The notes beneath the pieces are model-generated. The model saw only the letters and a list, made by a program, of their open reading frames with translations. It was not told where the DNA came from and made no database searches. From Paenibacillus sp. Root52 (GTDB taxonomy: Bacteria; Bacillota; Bacilli; Paenibacillales; Paenibacillaceae): a DNA stretch of 64,000 nt. A program made the translations under genes and the position numbers. This document shows, piece after piece, positions 41,529 through 50,869 of this stretch (position 1 is the stretch's first letter; every line of letters starts with the position of its first letter). The stretch lies in assembly GCF_001426865.1 (NCBI RefSeq), contig NZ_LMFO01000001.1:62001-126000 (forward strand), read 5' to 3'.

Positions 41529-41653
41529 TTGGACGATAGTCAGGTTCATCTTTATAATATTTATCAGAGTTAACAGCTCTGTATTTAAGGAATAAGCATG
41601 CAATATTGAACTAAATATGCTAAAGTTTCTACAAGAACATGAGTGTCATGTTC
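41529..41653 (+). promoter_or_regulatory. selO upstream region: promoter and perfect palindrome
   Basis: TTGGAC (41529-41534), an 18-base spacer and TATAAT (41553-41558) form a promoter. A perfect operator-like palindrome GAACATGA-GTG-TCATGTTC lies at 41635-41653. A second weak promoter (TTGAAC 41606, TACAAG 41630) runs into it. Confidence 0.55.
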
Positions 41654-41758
41654 GCTATCAATGAATTTTCATGCGACTACATAAATGAGCATTGCTTGAG
41701 TAGGCAACAATAGTACAACAAGAACCTTGTTTTCAAGGAAAAGGAGTGTAGCGATATC

Positions 41759-43228
41759 ATGCCAACAGCGAAGCTTGCGACAGGCTGGAATTTTGATAAT
41801 AGTTATGTACGATTACCACAGACGTTTTATACGAAGCAGGGAGCGGGACCTGTGCAATCCCCTCGCTTGATCATTTTTAATGATACAGTTTCAAGGGAAC
41901 TTGGTTTAAATACAGAAGAACTGAACAGTGATGCAGGGGCGGCCATTTTTGCGGGCAACCACATACCCGAAGGAGCCGAGCCCTTGGCTCAAGCGTATGC
42001 GGGTCATCAATTTGGAAATTTCAATATGCTGGGGGATGGACGTGCATTACTCTTAGGTGAACAAATTACCCCAGAAGGGGAACGCGTAGATATTCAATTA
42101 AAAGGATCTGGGAGAACGCCATATTCTCGCGGAGGGGATGGACGTGCGGCTGTTGGGCCGATGGTTCGCGAATATATTATTAGTGAAGCCATGCACGCAT
42201 TAGGCATTCCTACAACGCGAATTCTCGCTGTTGTTTCAACAGGAGAGGCCATCATTCGCGAAACGGAGCGGCCAGGGGCTATCCTGACCCGTGTGGCTTC
42301 CAGTCATGTGCGTGTAGGTACATTCCAGTATGCAGCAAGGTGGGGAACAGTAGAGGAATTGCGGGCATTGGCGGATTATACGCTGGAGCGTCATTATTCG
42401 CACATTAAGCTGGATGAGCATCGCTACCGCTCTCTGCTTGAGGAAGTAATCAAACGCCAGGCATCGCTGGTGGCTCAGTGGCAACTGGTTGGTTTTATAC
42501 ACGGGGTCATGAACACGGATAATATGACGTTAAGCGGCGAGACGATCGATTATGGGCCATGTGCTTTTATGGATGTGTACAAACCGGGAACTGTGTTCAG
42601 CTCAATAGATACTCAGGGACGGTATGCGTATGGCAATCAGCCTTACATTGCGGGATGGAACCTAACGCGCTTAGCAGAGTCTCTACTGCCGTTATTACAT
42701 GAGGATGAGGATCAGGCTGTGCAAATTGCCCAGGATGCCATCTCCCAGTACTCTGACTTGTATCATCAAGCGTGGTTGTCTGGCATGAGAGCCAAACTTG
42801 GATTGTTTAATGCGGAGCCTGAGGACGAAACATTGGTGAAGGATCTCTTGGAAACGCTGGAGCAGGCCGGAGCAGATTATACCAATACCTTCTTGGCTCT
42901 TACTTTCGATAAGACTCCTCATTCTAATCTCGCTGACCTTGCTCAATTCAAGGAGTGGCATACACGCTGGCAGGCAAGGTTGGAGAGACAGCCTCAATCT
43001 AGAGAAGAAGCACGACAGCTGATGAGCAATCATAATCCAGCCGTCATTCCGAGGAATCATCGAGTGGAGGAAGCATTGGAGCATGCGGAAAATCACGGGG
43101 ATCTCAGTTTGGTGGAGAAATTAGTTGAGGTGCTGTCGAATCCATTCGACCATTCGATTGAACGTTCAGAGTACACCGAAGTCCCTGCCACATGTGACCC
43201 ATCCTATCGAACATTCTGCGGTACTTAA
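41759..43228 (+). CDS. selO: SelO-family protein AMPylator
   Basis: A 489-residue SelO (YdiU) pseudokinase-fold protein that transfers AMP from ATP to protein hydroxyl groups. The family signature regions are intact: [59 protein letters not shown] and [20 protein letters not shown]. The catalytic Asp region DNMT and metal Asp are present. The protein ends CGT without the selenocysteine of the mitochondrial form. AAAGGAG is 12 bases before the ATG. Monocistronic. Confidence 0.95.
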   Translation: MPTAKLATGWNFDNSYVRLPQTFYTKQGAGPVQSPRLIIFNDTVSRELGLNTEELNSDAGAAIFAGNHIPEGAEPLAQAYAGHQFGNFNMLGDGRALLLGEQITPEGERVDIQLKGSGRTPYSRGGDGRAAVGPMVREYIISEAMHALGIPTTRILAVVSTGEAIIRETERPGAILTRVASSHVRVGTFQYAARWGTVEELRALADYTLERHYSHIKLDEHRYRSLLEEVIKRQASLVAQWQLVGFIHGVMNTDNMTLSGETIDYGPCAFMDVYKPGTVFSSIDTQGRYAYGNQPYIAGWNLTRLAESLLPLLHEDEDQAVQIAQDAISQYSDLYHQAWLSGMRAKLGLFNAEPEDETLVKDLLETLEQAGADYTNTFLALTFDKTPHSNLADLAQFKEWHTRWQARLERQPQSREEARQLMSNHNPAVIPRNHRVEEALEHAENHGDLSLVEKLVEVLSNPFDHSIERSEYTEVPATCDPSYRTFCGT

Positions 43229-43303
43229 ACCTAAGAATAAAACATGGTAATATGTAATTATCGCACCACATCTAGTGTTATTCGTAAAATGAAATAAATT
43301 AAG

Positions 43304-43326
43304 GCTGCCTAAGGGCAGCTTTTTTA
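43304..43326 (+). terminator. Intrinsic terminator of selO
   Basis: Stem GCTGCC / GGCAGC with a 4-base loop and seven T residues. Confidence 0.9.
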
Positions 43327-43441
43327 ATGGAATAGTGTAAGGATGAAGGTTAAGATATATAAAGTGAATCAATGTCGAGGACAAGCCTTGAATAGCGGAA
43401 GGCAATCCCGTATTAAATCGGCAGGCTATAGGAGAGTGAAT

Positions 43442-43882
43442 ATGTCACATTTGCTGAACAAACAAGGAATTGCAGATGCACTAGCTGAACTACTCAAGCA
43501 TACATCTTTACCTTCGGATCAGTTAGCGGGTAATATTAATCGTTTATTTGAAGCGTTTAAATGGGAGGGTGTGCCTTATGTAGAAGTGGACAAAACTGCC
43601 TATATAGTCACAATCTATGAGCGGGGAATGCCCATGTTGAAGAAGCGATTGAAGCAAACAGACGAAGTTATATACTGGCTACTGGAAGATATTATTTTTA
43701 CGATTGCGCATGTTGAACTTATGAAACGGCATGGAGTTGACAATGTACATACACATTTGAAGTATACGGAGGCTGTCTATGCAGAACTGAACTCGGATGT
43801 TAAGGCAGCTTTCCAACAGATTGGCGGAGTTTATCTACATTGGCACGAAAGTGGCAAGAGGCGGGAGCTTGAACAGAGTTAA
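43442..43882 (+). CDS. Imm63-like protein
   Basis: A 146-residue soluble protein. VPYVEVDKTAYIVTIYERGM followed by VIYWLLEDIIFTIAHVELMK resembles the Imm63 immunity-protein pattern (E-R-G then a helical Y/W-rich stretch). AGGAGAGTGAAT before the ATG at 43442 decides the start; the open frame extends 33 codons upstream without a ribosome site. No toxin is adjacent. The family call is moderate. Confidence 0.65.
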   Translation: MSHLLNKQGIADALAELLKHTSLPSDQLAGNINRLFEAFKWEGVPYVEVDKTAYIVTIYERGMPMLKKRLKQTDEVIYWLLEDIIFTIAHVELMKRHGVDNVHTHLKYTEAVYAELNSDVKAAFQQIGGVYLHWHESGKRRELEQS

Positions 43883-44023
43883 AGAGAATAACTCTTTAGC
43901 TACGAGTGTAAAATATAGACGAACGCTGTTTTCAAAGCATCTATGCAAGAAAAATTCTCTTGAGAATATTGCTGGTCAGTAACAATAGATTCGCAAAGCA
44001 TGTAAGGTAGAAGTTACTTGGTC

Positions 44024-44052
44024 TTGCATTGGCTCAAAGGTTCCGCTATACT
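44024..44052 (+). promoter_or_regulatory. Sigma-A promoter of tyrS
   Basis: TTGCAT (44024-44029), 17-base spacer, TATACT (44047-44052), directly upstream of the T-box leader. The 140 bases between the Imm63-like gene and this promoter show nothing further. Confidence 0.75.
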
Positions 44053-44069
44053 GGCTATAATCTAATACA

Positions 44070-44330
44070 TGAACTACGATGATAGAGCGCAGTAGCGGCT
44101 TTGTCCCTGTTACAGAAAGTCAGGGGTTGATGGAACCTGATACATACAAGGGCTGCGAATTACACTCTGGAGTATCTTGGGTAATGCCAAGCGGGATGGC
44201 GAACGATATTTCGCCAAAAGCGGTACAGACAGGTTTGGTTTCAATGTCTGTGCAAGTTGGGTGGTACCACGGTTAAGAATCGTCCCTATGTCAACAGATG
44301 ACAAGGAGGCGATTTTTTTGTGTCCAAAAA
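44070..44330 (+). ncRNA. T-box riboswitch, tyrosine-specific
   Basis: The T-box sequence AAGTTGGGTGGTACCACGG (44254-44272) is the antiterminator element that binds the tRNA acceptor end. A terminator follows (AATCGTCC at about 44279 pairing with GGAGGCGATT, then seven T to 44327). The specifier codon is TAC at 44161-44163 in the GAATTACA context at the 3' side of stem I, that is tyrosine, matching the downstream tyrS. Uncharged tRNA-Tyr would stabilise read-through. Confidence 0.93.
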
Positions 44331-44410
44331 AGCTGCCCAGATGTGTTTCTTGCTGACTCACGTATCTCATGAGCTGAGGATTATGAAACTGGAGAAGGAG
44401 TTGTATATTC

Positions 44411-45670
44411 GTGAATATTATTGATGAATTAGAATGGCGCGAAGCCATTAATCAACAGACGGATGAGGAAGGACTGCGTGAGCTAATTGGGTCGAAGTCG
44501 GTCTCCTTGTACTGTGGTGTCGATCCTACAGGAGACAGTATGCACATCGGGCATTTGATTCCTTTTATGATGCTCAAGCGTTTCCAGCAGGCAGGACATC
44601 GTCCAGTCATTTTGATTGGCGGGGCGACAGGTACGATTGGTGATCCAAGCGGACGTCAGTCTGAGCGTTCTTTGCAGACATTGGAGCAAGTTCAAGACAA
44701 TGTGAATGCATTGACAGCTCAGTTGAAAAAGCTTTTTGTGACCGAAGGCGACAATCAGGTACGCATGGTAAATAACTATGACTGGACACACCAGATCAAT
44801 GTCATTGAATTTTTACGTGACTACGGCAAAAACTTTAACCTGAATACGATGCTTGCTAAAGACGTCGTGGCGAGCAGACTTGAAGACGGAATTTCATTCA
44901 CTGAATTCTCCTACCAGATTCTCCAATCACTCGATTACCTGCACCTGTACAAGAATGAAGACGTACAATTGCAGATCGGCGGCTCTGATCAATGGGGTAA
45001 CATCACGAGTGGTCTTGATCTCATTCGTAAAAAAGAAGGCTCTGAGGCAAAAGCGTACGGTCTGACGATTCCGCTTATGCTCAAAGCAGACGGCACTAAA
45101 TTCGGTAAATCAGCAGGTGGTTCAATCTGGCTGGATCCGAACAAAACAACACCATTTGAGTTCTATCAGTTCTGGGCGAACACGGATGATCGTGATGTCG
45201 TGAAATACTTGAAATACTTCACGTTCTTGAGTAAAGAGGAGATCGATGCCTTGGCACAAAAGGTGGAGACAGAGCCGCATAAACGTGAAGCACAAAAGGC
45301 ACTCGCTGAAGAAATGACGAGATTCGTGCATGGTGAGGACATGCTGGAGCAAGCTAAACGGATTACAGCAGCCTTGTTCAGTGGAGATATTCGCTCCTTG
45401 ACGGCAGATGAGATTGAGCAGGGCTTCAAAGAAATGCCTACCTTTGAAACGGAAGGCGAAGCCAAAAATATCGTTGACTGGTTGGTGGATCTTGGTTTAG
45501 AGCCATCTAAACGTCAAGCGCGCGAGGATATTACCAAAGGAGCCATCTCCATGAACGGTGAGAAAGTAACAGAGCTGGAATTTACCGTTTCTGCAGAGCA
45601 TGCCATCGGTGGAAAGTTCATCATTATCCGTAAAGGGAAGAAGAACTACAGCCTGGTGAAATTGAAGTAA
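44411..45670 (+). CDS. tyrS: Tyrosyl-tRNA synthetase
   Basis: A 419-residue class I synthetase charging tRNA-Tyr. The HIGH motif is HIGHL (residues 45-49), the tyrosine-binding region SLYCGVDPTGDS is adjacent, and the KMSKS-equivalent is KFGKS. An S4 RNA-binding domain forms the C-terminus (EPSKRQAREDITKGAISMNG). GTG start with GAAGGAG ten bases upstream. Controlled by the T-box leader. Confidence 0.97.
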   Translation: MNIIDELEWREAINQQTDEEGLRELIGSKSVSLYCGVDPTGDSMHIGHLIPFMMLKRFQQAGHRPVILIGGATGTIGDPSGRQSERSLQTLEQVQDNVNALTAQLKKLFVTEGDNQVRMVNNYDWTHQINVIEFLRDYGKNFNLNTMLAKDVVASRLEDGISFTEFSYQILQSLDYLHLYKNEDVQLQIGGSDQWGNITSGLDLIRKKEGSEAKAYGLTIPLMLKADGTKFGKSAGGSIWLDPNKTTPFEFYQFWANTDDRDVVKYLKYFTFLSKEEIDALAQKVETEPHKREAQKALAEEMTRFVHGEDMLEQAKRITAALFSGDIRSLTADEIEQGFKEMPTFETEGEAKNIVDWLVDLGLEPSKRQAREDITKGAISMNGEKVTELEFTVSAEHAIGGKFIIIRKGKKNYSLVKLK

Positions 45671-45686
45671 AAAGCGAAAGCAATAC

Positions 45687-45729
45687 AAAACCGCCCCCCT
45701 TTTGATTAGATCAAAGGAGGGCGGTTTTA
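45687..45729. terminator. Bidirectional terminator between tyrS and the YxcD-like gene
   Basis: Long stem AAAACCGCCC-CCTTT / AAAGG-GGGCGGTTTT with A and T runs on both sides. Confidence 0.93.
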
Positions 45730-45747
45730 CTAGTGCTTCAAGCTCAA

Positions 45748-46029
45748 TTAGTGTTGATTTACAATCGCTGTAATCTCTTCATCAAGATCCAGTCGTACAT
45801 CCTCACGATAAGCTCGAATATTATATTCACTGTTGAGATAACGCAGAATCGCTTCAATCATGTTGGATTCAACCAAAAATTGACTTCGGCCTTGAATCCA
45901 GACTTCAGCGGAGTATCCTGTGTCTTCCTCCCAGCTCAATTCAACGTTAACATCAGTTGGTCGTACACCTTTACGTTCTGCCATGTGAAGGCAGATCGCA
46001 TTCACGATTTCATCCATGCTCAGAACCAT
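45748..46029 (-). CDS. YxcD-like (DUF2653) protein
   Basis: A 93-residue soluble protein that matches the YxcD/DUF2653 pattern: MDEIVNAICLHMAERKGVRP, DVNVELSWEEDTGYSAEVW and NMIEAILRYLNSEYN. The function is unknown. Its ATG is five bases after the stop of the membrane-protein gene upstream, so the two are one unit, as in Bacillus relatives. A second Met four codons in could be the start. Confidence 0.82.
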   Translation of the reverse strand: MVLSMDEIVNAICLHMAERKGVRPTDVNVELSWEEDTGYSAEVWIQGRSQFLVESNMIEAILRYLNSEYNIRAYREDVRLDLDEEITAIVNQH

Positions 46030-46034
46030 AGGAA

Positions 46035-46532
46035 TTAGTACCGTCCGTTTCTGTTGCGGTCATCATCACGATCATCACGGCGGTTATAACGTCCGTCTGC
46101 CGCTGGTTTACGGTTGGTGAGCTTTCTGAAGAGTGTCATCGCAAGCATAACAATCAACATGATAGCAGCTACGTTTACGAGCAATCCAAGGATGTTACCC
46201 AGAGCTCCCATGCCGCCGAACAATCCACCGAACATCATTCCAGCCAAACCACCAAGCATCATACCTTTCATGAACCCGCCGCCACCGCCGAAGAATCCGC
46301 CACGGTTTGTTGCAGCTGCGCCTGTACCTGAGTTATTGCTGTTCGATTGACTTACATTGTTATTGGAATCCGATTTCTTAGGAGTATTGCTATAACTTTT
46401 CGTACCTGATTTGAAACCGCCGCCACGTCTTGCATCGGCTGAATCTGGGTTAACCACACCAACTGTTGCGAACAGTAATGTAAATGCCATGAATACCATC
46501 ATAAGATGTTTAATACCGAATTTTTTCTTCAT
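46035..46532 (-). CDS. Small Gly/Asn-rich membrane protein
   Basis: About 165 residues: a signal-like hydrophobic segment (MVFMAFTLLFATVGVV) ending near DSADARRGGG, a low-complexity Ser/Asn linker, a Gly/Met-rich stretch (GGGGGFMKGMMLGGLAGMMF), a second membrane helix (LLVNVAAIMLIVMLAMTLF) and an Arg/Asp-rich tail. The beginning and the RGG patches resemble Tim44-like small membrane proteins. The ATG at 46532 is about 14 bases from GGGGGG, which is long. Unit with the YxcD-like gene. Confidence 0.7.
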   Translation of the reverse strand: MKKKFGIKHLMMVFMAFTLLFATVGVVNPDSADARRGGGFKSGTKSYSNTPKKSDSNNNVSQSNSNNSGTGAAATNRGGFFGGGGGFMKGMMLGGLAGMMFGGLFGGMGALGNILGLLVNVAAIMLIVMLAMTLFRKLTNRKPAADGRYNRRDDRDDDRNRNGRY

Positions 46533-46634
46533 TGTAAAGATCGTAACCCCCCGATTAATGTTGTTGGATTTCTCCATAAAATACAGCCTTGCTTAAGTAA
46601 TACGGTTAACTCGCGGAAACGTTTCAAATTTTGT

Positions 46635-47201
46635 TTAATTTTCCGAAATGACTGGAATTGGATCCTGAATCGCCGCTTGACCATCTAGTAACTGGGTGAC
46701 CCAATTACACCATTCGAGGCCGGTTTGAGCGTTCATTAAGCCCTTCTGCACGAGAATATAGCTCCCGAACTCTCGACTTCCCACACGTAAATTATCCTGA
46801 GGGATTCGAGATTTCAAATCTTCAAAATATCGTATTCGCTCGTTAAACCAGTTTTTACGCTCATTGAGGATGCGTCTCATGCTTCCGTCCTCTGCAATAC
46901 CAACACACAATATCCGAAGATTGAATTCATCGCGTGTAACGGGCGCAGTAACGGGAGTGATCATCCATCCAAGCAGTTTTTCAATGCCTTTGTCCGTGAC
47001 TGCGTACATTTTCTTGTCCGGTTTGTCAGACTGTTGCACCCAGCGGGAAGATAATAACTCATCGTTTTCCATCTTGGACAGGAGGGGATAAATCTGACTA
47101 TGCTTAGCCTGCCAGTGTGGCTGAATCTTCAGCATCAGATCATAACCTGACGACTCCTCGCGGGTAAGCAGCCCGAGCAATCCGTAGGAAAGTATGTTCA
47201 T
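46635..47201 (-). CDS. PadR-family transcriptional regulator
   Basis: A 188-residue winged-helix repressor: ILSYGLLGLLTREESSGYDL, the recognition region HSQIYPLLSKMENDEL and the wing KMYAVTDKGIEKLL, then a C-terminal coiled-coil dimerisation domain. AAGGAG is eight bases before the ATG at 47201; the ATG two codons earlier is too close. PadR proteins usually repress a nearby operon, so the adjacent membrane-protein unit may be a target (inference). Confidence 0.92.
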   Translation of the reverse strand: MNILSYGLLGLLTREESSGYDLMLKIQPHWQAKHSQIYPLLSKMENDELLSSRWVQQSDKPDKKMYAVTDKGIEKLLGWMITPVTAPVTRDEFNLRILCVGIAEDGSMRRILNERKNWFNERIRYFEDLKSRIPQDNLRVGSREFGSYILVQKGLMNAQTGLEWCNWVTQLLDGQAAIQDPIPVISEN

Positions 47202-47332
47202 GCACATGTCTCCTTAATATTAGGGCTGAGCCAGAGAAAACAATACAATTGTAATCTTTGACCGCTTTCATAAAAGTGTACACTGAAACTGTATGGTTTG
47301 ACAACCTGACAGCTAAACTGCCTTAATTTAGA

Positions 47333-47366
47333 CAAAAAAAGAGTGCGAACCTTGAAGGTTCGCACC
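47333..47366 (-). terminator. Terminator of the carbonic anhydrase gene
   Basis: Read on the reverse strand: GTGCGAACC / GGTTCGCAC with a 5-base loop, then a T run. Confidence 0.9.
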
Positions 47367-47388
47367 CAAAACCATATAAGAGAGATGT

Positions 47389-47952
47389 CTACTCGCTATA
47401 CCCCTCAGCGACAAGGTCAAGCTTACCGGTGTAAGAATCGATAACCATGCCGTGGACGGGTACACTAGGTGGGAGCAATGGATGTTTCTTGATCACTTCC
47501 ACAGTATGTTTTACCCCTTCCTCAACACTGTCAAACCCACGCAACCACTTGTTCAGACGGATGCCAGAGTTTTCAAGTGTAGACATGACTTCTTTAGATA
47601 CGCCGCGCTCTACCATATGACCAATCATCGTCTCAGCATGAAGGGAAGCCATACCACATTCCGTATGTCCCACAACGACAACTTCATCGGCTCCAAGCTC
47701 ATAAATAGCGACGAGTACACTACGCATAACACTACCAAAAGGCTGGGAGATGATCGCGCCTGCATTTTTGATAATTTTCACATCGCCATTTTTCAAATTC
47801 ATGGCCTTAGGCAGCATTTCAACCAACCGGGTATCCATACAGGTGATGATTACCATTTTTTTGGTTGGGAATTTGCCAGCCGTATACTTTTCGTATTCTT
47901 TTGTCTCGACAAATGTTTTGTTGTATTCCAGTATCTCTTGAATGTTGTTCAT
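47389..47952 (-). CDS. Beta-carbonic anhydrase
   Basis: A 187-residue beta-class enzyme interconverting CO2 and bicarbonate. The zinc ligands are Cys38 (ITCMDTR), His96 and Cys99 (VVGHTECG), with the Asp40-Arg42 dyad that completes the active site. The small size fits the YtiB/YvdA-like clade. GGAGG lies eight bases before the ATG at 47952; an ATG two codons earlier is too close. Monocistronic. Confidence 0.93.
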   Translation of the reverse strand: MNNIQEILEYNKTFVETKEYEKYTAGKFPTKKMVIITCMDTRLVEMLPKAMNLKNGDVKIIKNAGAIISQPFGSVMRSVLVAIYELGADEVVVVGHTECGMASLHAETMIGHMVERGVSKEVMSTLENSGIRLNKWLRGFDSVEEGVKHTVEVIKKHPLLPPSVPVHGMVIDSYTGKLDLVAEGYSE

Positions 47953-48177
47953 ATCCATTGCCTCCTGTGATTAAATACGATGAGCACGGCCACTAATATT
48001 TCGTGTAGCTTGTCCTAGCCTAAGCCGTTTTGCTTCAATCATTACCGTCAGCATCTATCATTATGGCTTCATTTTAGAAGCATAATTCAATTTGCCTCTG
48101 TTAAAAGTTGATTATAGCCATTTCAAAAAGTATCATCAATAGGGAAAACTATTAAATTTCGAGAGGTGAGCGTAACA

Positions 48178-49692
48178 ATGGATCAACAAACACTAGAACA
48201 TCTGGAATCTTTTCGTCTTTTAGTTCGCAAAATCAAAAGTTATCATGAAGCCATTGGATTGCTTCACTGGGATTTACGCACAGGTGCGCCAAAGAAAGGT
48301 GTTCCGACACGATCCGAAACCCTTGGTATGTTGTCTACCGAAGCTTTCAAGCTGCAAACTTCTGCTGAAATGAAATCATACCTAGATACATTGACCCAGG
48401 CTGACGTATTACAACAGCTTGAGGATCTTGATCGCCGCCAGGTGGAGGATTGCAAGAAGGAATACGATCGTAGTCAGTCCGTTCCTCCTGAAAAAGTTCA
48501 GGCCTACACTGTGCTGACGGCTAAATCAGAAACAGCATGGGAAGACGCCAAACATAACAGCGATTTTGCTGGATTTTCTCCATATCTTACTGACATTGTT
48601 AAACTCAAACAGGAGTTTATTGATTACTGGGGTGTCAAGGATACACGTTATGATACGTTGCTGGATATGTACGAGCCTGATCTTACAGTAGAGAAGGTCG
48701 ATGCGGTGTTCGCTCGTCTTAAAGACCGCTTAGTTCCTTTACAGGAGAAGATCAATGCATCGAATCACAAACCTGACACTGCTTTCCTGAACCAGTTGTT
48801 TGATACAGAACAACAAGAGAAGTTCAGTCTATTTATTTTGGAACAGATGGGATATGACTTTGAAGCGGGTCGCTTGGACGAGAGTGTTCATCCATTTGCT
48901 ACAGGTCTTAACCCAGGTGATGTACGGATCACTACGAACTATTTGCAGGATGATGTGGCGAGTGCTGTCTTCAGTTCATTGCATGAAGGTGGACATGCCT
49001 TGTATGAACAAAATATTGATGACAGCCTGGCGGGCACACTACTTGCAGAAGGAACGTCGATGGGGATTCACGAATCTCAGTCACGCCTTTGGGAGAATAT
49101 GATTGGCCGCAGCCGTCCGTTCTGGTCGCGCTATTACAAGGATCTGCAGCAACATTTCCCGCAGCTTAGCGAAGTTGAGCTGGAGGATTTCTATCGCGCG
49201 ATTAACCGTGTAGAGAGCTCGTTAATTCGGATTGACGCAGATGAGCTGACTTATAACCTGCATATCATTATCCGGTATGAAATTGAGAAAATGCTGTTCA
49301 ATGAAGGGATTGAAGTGAAGGATCTACCGGAAACGTGGAATGAAAAGTACAAGGAGTATCTTGGTATTGCACCGCCGAATGATGGTGAAGGCGTGCTTCA
49401 GGATGTTCACTGGTCCGGTGGAGATTTCGGTTATTTTGCATCGTATTCTCTCGGCAACATGTATGCGGCACAGATTCTACATACGTTGCGCAAAGAGATG
49501 CCCGAATTCGATGCCCATATCGCTGAAGGCAATCTCATTCCAATCAAGGAATGGTTGACGGACAAAATTTATCGTTATGGCAGAACACGTACACCTTCTG
49601 AATTGATCATGGCAGTAACAGGAGAAGAATTGAATCCAGATTATTTGGCTGATTATTTGGAAGAGAAGTACGCTGAAATATATAAGCTGTAA
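48178..49692 (+). CDS. M32 metallocarboxypeptidase
   Basis: A 504-residue zinc carboxypeptidase of the Taq family, trimming C-terminal residues from peptides in the cytoplasm. The zinc motif is His269-Glu270-x-x-His273 (SLHEGGHALYEQ), with the third ligand in MGIHESQSRLWEN. HPFATGLNPGDVRITT and the late LGNMYAAQI are also family features. AGAGGTG lies ten bases before the ATG at 48178. Monocistronic. Confidence 0.95.
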   Translation: MDQQTLEHLESFRLLVRKIKSYHEAIGLLHWDLRTGAPKKGVPTRSETLGMLSTEAFKLQTSAEMKSYLDTLTQADVLQQLEDLDRRQVEDCKKEYDRSQSVPPEKVQAYTVLTAKSETAWEDAKHNSDFAGFSPYLTDIVKLKQEFIDYWGVKDTRYDTLLDMYEPDLTVEKVDAVFARLKDRLVPLQEKINASNHKPDTAFLNQLFDTEQQEKFSLFILEQMGYDFEAGRLDESVHPFATGLNPGDVRITTNYLQDDVASAVFSSLHEGGHALYEQNIDDSLAGTLLAEGTSMGIHESQSRLWENMIGRSRPFWSRYYKDLQQHFPQLSEVELEDFYRAINRVESSLIRIDADELTYNLHIIIRYEIEKMLFNEGIEVKDLPETWNEKYKEYLGIAPPNDGEGVLQDVHWSGGDFGYFASYSLGNMYAAQILHTLRKEMPEFDAHIAEGNLIPIKEWLTDKIYRYGRTRTPSELIMAVTGEELNPDYLADYLEEKYAEIYKL

Positions 49693-49721
49693 TTCAAAGG
49701 CAACAACCATATTTAATCTGC

Positions 49722-49754
49722 AAGAGCGGGGCGAACGAGCCTCGCTCTTCTTTT
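49722..49754 (+). terminator. Intrinsic terminator
   Basis: Stem AAGAGCGGGGC / GCCTCGCTCTT with a short loop, followed by CTTTTG. Confidence 0.85.
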
Positions 49755-49779
49755 GTGTGCAACTTCTTAACCTTTTGCT

Positions 49780-49819
49780 GGGCTTCCGCATATTGTTAGT
49801 AGAGAAACAATGGAAGCCC
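49780..49819 (+). promoter_or_regulatory. Hairpin directly before the ABC operon
   Basis: GGGCTTCC (49780-49787) pairs with GGAAGCCC (49812-49819), and inside it ATTGTT (49792-49797) pairs with AACAAT (49806-49811), with a 4-base bulge. It ends four bases before the AGGAGGGG ribosome site and has no T run, so it is not a terminator. An operator or translational element is possible. Confidence 0.6.
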
Positions 49820-49834
49820 GAAAAGGAGGGGAAT

Positions 49835-50839
49835 ATGATGAAATACACGCCCTGGTTCATCCGAGCGATCGTTATTTTGCTCATTGTCATCGTTGCACTC
49901 ACCAGTTGTAACCAAGAAAAAAATGAGTCCAAAATAACAATAGGTGAGGTTACGCGCTCAGTCTTCTATGCACCAGAATATGTTGCTGTGGCTCAAGGTT
50001 TTTTTGAAGAGCAAGGGCTTGAGGTGGATATTCAAACGACAGCTGGCGGTGATAAAACGATGGCGGCATTGCTTGCTGGCTCTGTTGACATCGCCTTGGT
50101 GGGAGCAGAAACGTCCATCTATGTGTATCAGCAGGGAGCTGAGGATCGAGTCATTAACTTTGCACAGCTTACCCAGACCGACGGAACGTTTCTCTTTGCT
50201 CGGAATACAGAGGATACCTTTGATTGGGATCAATTAAGACAGAGCACATTCTTGGGACAAAGAAAAGGCGGTATGCCGCAAATGGCAGGAGAGTTTGCAT
50301 TAAGCAAACATGGAATCAATGCACATCAGGATCTCGAACTGATACAAAATGTGGATTTTGCTAATATCGCGTCTGCCTTTGCATCGGGTACGGGAGATTA
50401 TGTGCAGCTGTTTGAACCACAGGCATCTATCTTTGAACAAGAGGGACGCGGAAAAGTCGTAGCATCATTCGGAACGGAGAGTGGGAAGCTGCCCTACACC
50501 GTGTTCATGACCAAACAAAGCTTTATTAATGATAATCAAGAAGTGGTCCAGAAGTTTACCAATGGGTTGCACAAAGCACAGCTGTGGGTTGATTCTCATA
50601 CCGCAGAAGAGATTGCCGAGGTCATTCTTCCATTCTTCAAAGATATTGATCCAGCGATCCTGATCAGCAGTGTGAATCGGTACAAGGAACAAGGTACGTA
50701 TGCGACTGATCCGATTATTGATGAGGATGAGTGGAACAATCTACTGGATGTGATGAGTGCGGCAGGCGAACTGAAGGAACGTGTGGATGCAGAAGTGATT
50801 GTGGATAATGCGTTTGCAGAACATGCTGCGTCGAAGTAA
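49835..50839 (+). CDS. ABC transporter substrate-binding lipoprotein, NitT/TauT type
   Basis: A 334-residue extracellular lipoprotein. The signal peptide IVILLIVIVALTSC ends in a lipobox (L-T-S-C, Cys about residue 24). The mature part is an SsuA/ThiY-like solute-binding fold: GEVTRSVFYAPEYVAVAQGF, LAGSVDIALVGAETSIYVY and a late PILPTFKDIDPA-type helix. AGGAGGGG is followed by two adjacent ATGs (49835, 49838). First gene of an operon with the ATPase and permease. Ligands of this class include sulfonates, taurine and pyrimidine precursors; which one is unknown. Confidence 0.92.
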   Translation: MMKYTPWFIRAIVILLIVIVALTSCNQEKNESKITIGEVTRSVFYAPEYVAVAQGFFEEQGLEVDIQTTAGGDKTMAALLAGSVDIALVGAETSIYVYQQGAEDRVINFAQLTQTDGTFLFARNTEDTFDWDQLRQSTFLGQRKGGMPQMAGEFALSKHGINAHQDLELIQNVDFANIASAFASGTGDYVQLFEPQASIFEQEGRGKVVASFGTESGKLPYTVFMTKQSFINDNQEVVQKFTNGLHKAQLWVDSHTAEEIAEVILPFFKDIDPAILISSVNRYKEQGTYATDPIIDEDEWNNLLDVMSAAGELKERVDAEVIVDNAFAEHAASK

Positions 50840-50869
50840 GAAGGTGTTCAGGAAAGGAAGTGATCGTTA

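Noticed and set aside
43343-43441. N-terminal 33-codon extension of the Imm63-like protein
   Set aside because: The extension has no ribosome site and lies in the intergenic region just after the selO terminator; AGGAGAGTG marks the later start.
47452-47970. 172-codon open frame on the plus strand across the carbonic anhydrase gene
   Set aside because: Antisense to a gene with complete zinc ligands; no ribosome site or known domain.
49740-49834. TPP riboswitch before the ABC importer operon
   Set aside because: The operon type could import a thiamine precursor, but the CTGAGA-type TPP core is absent; only a simple hairpin is present.
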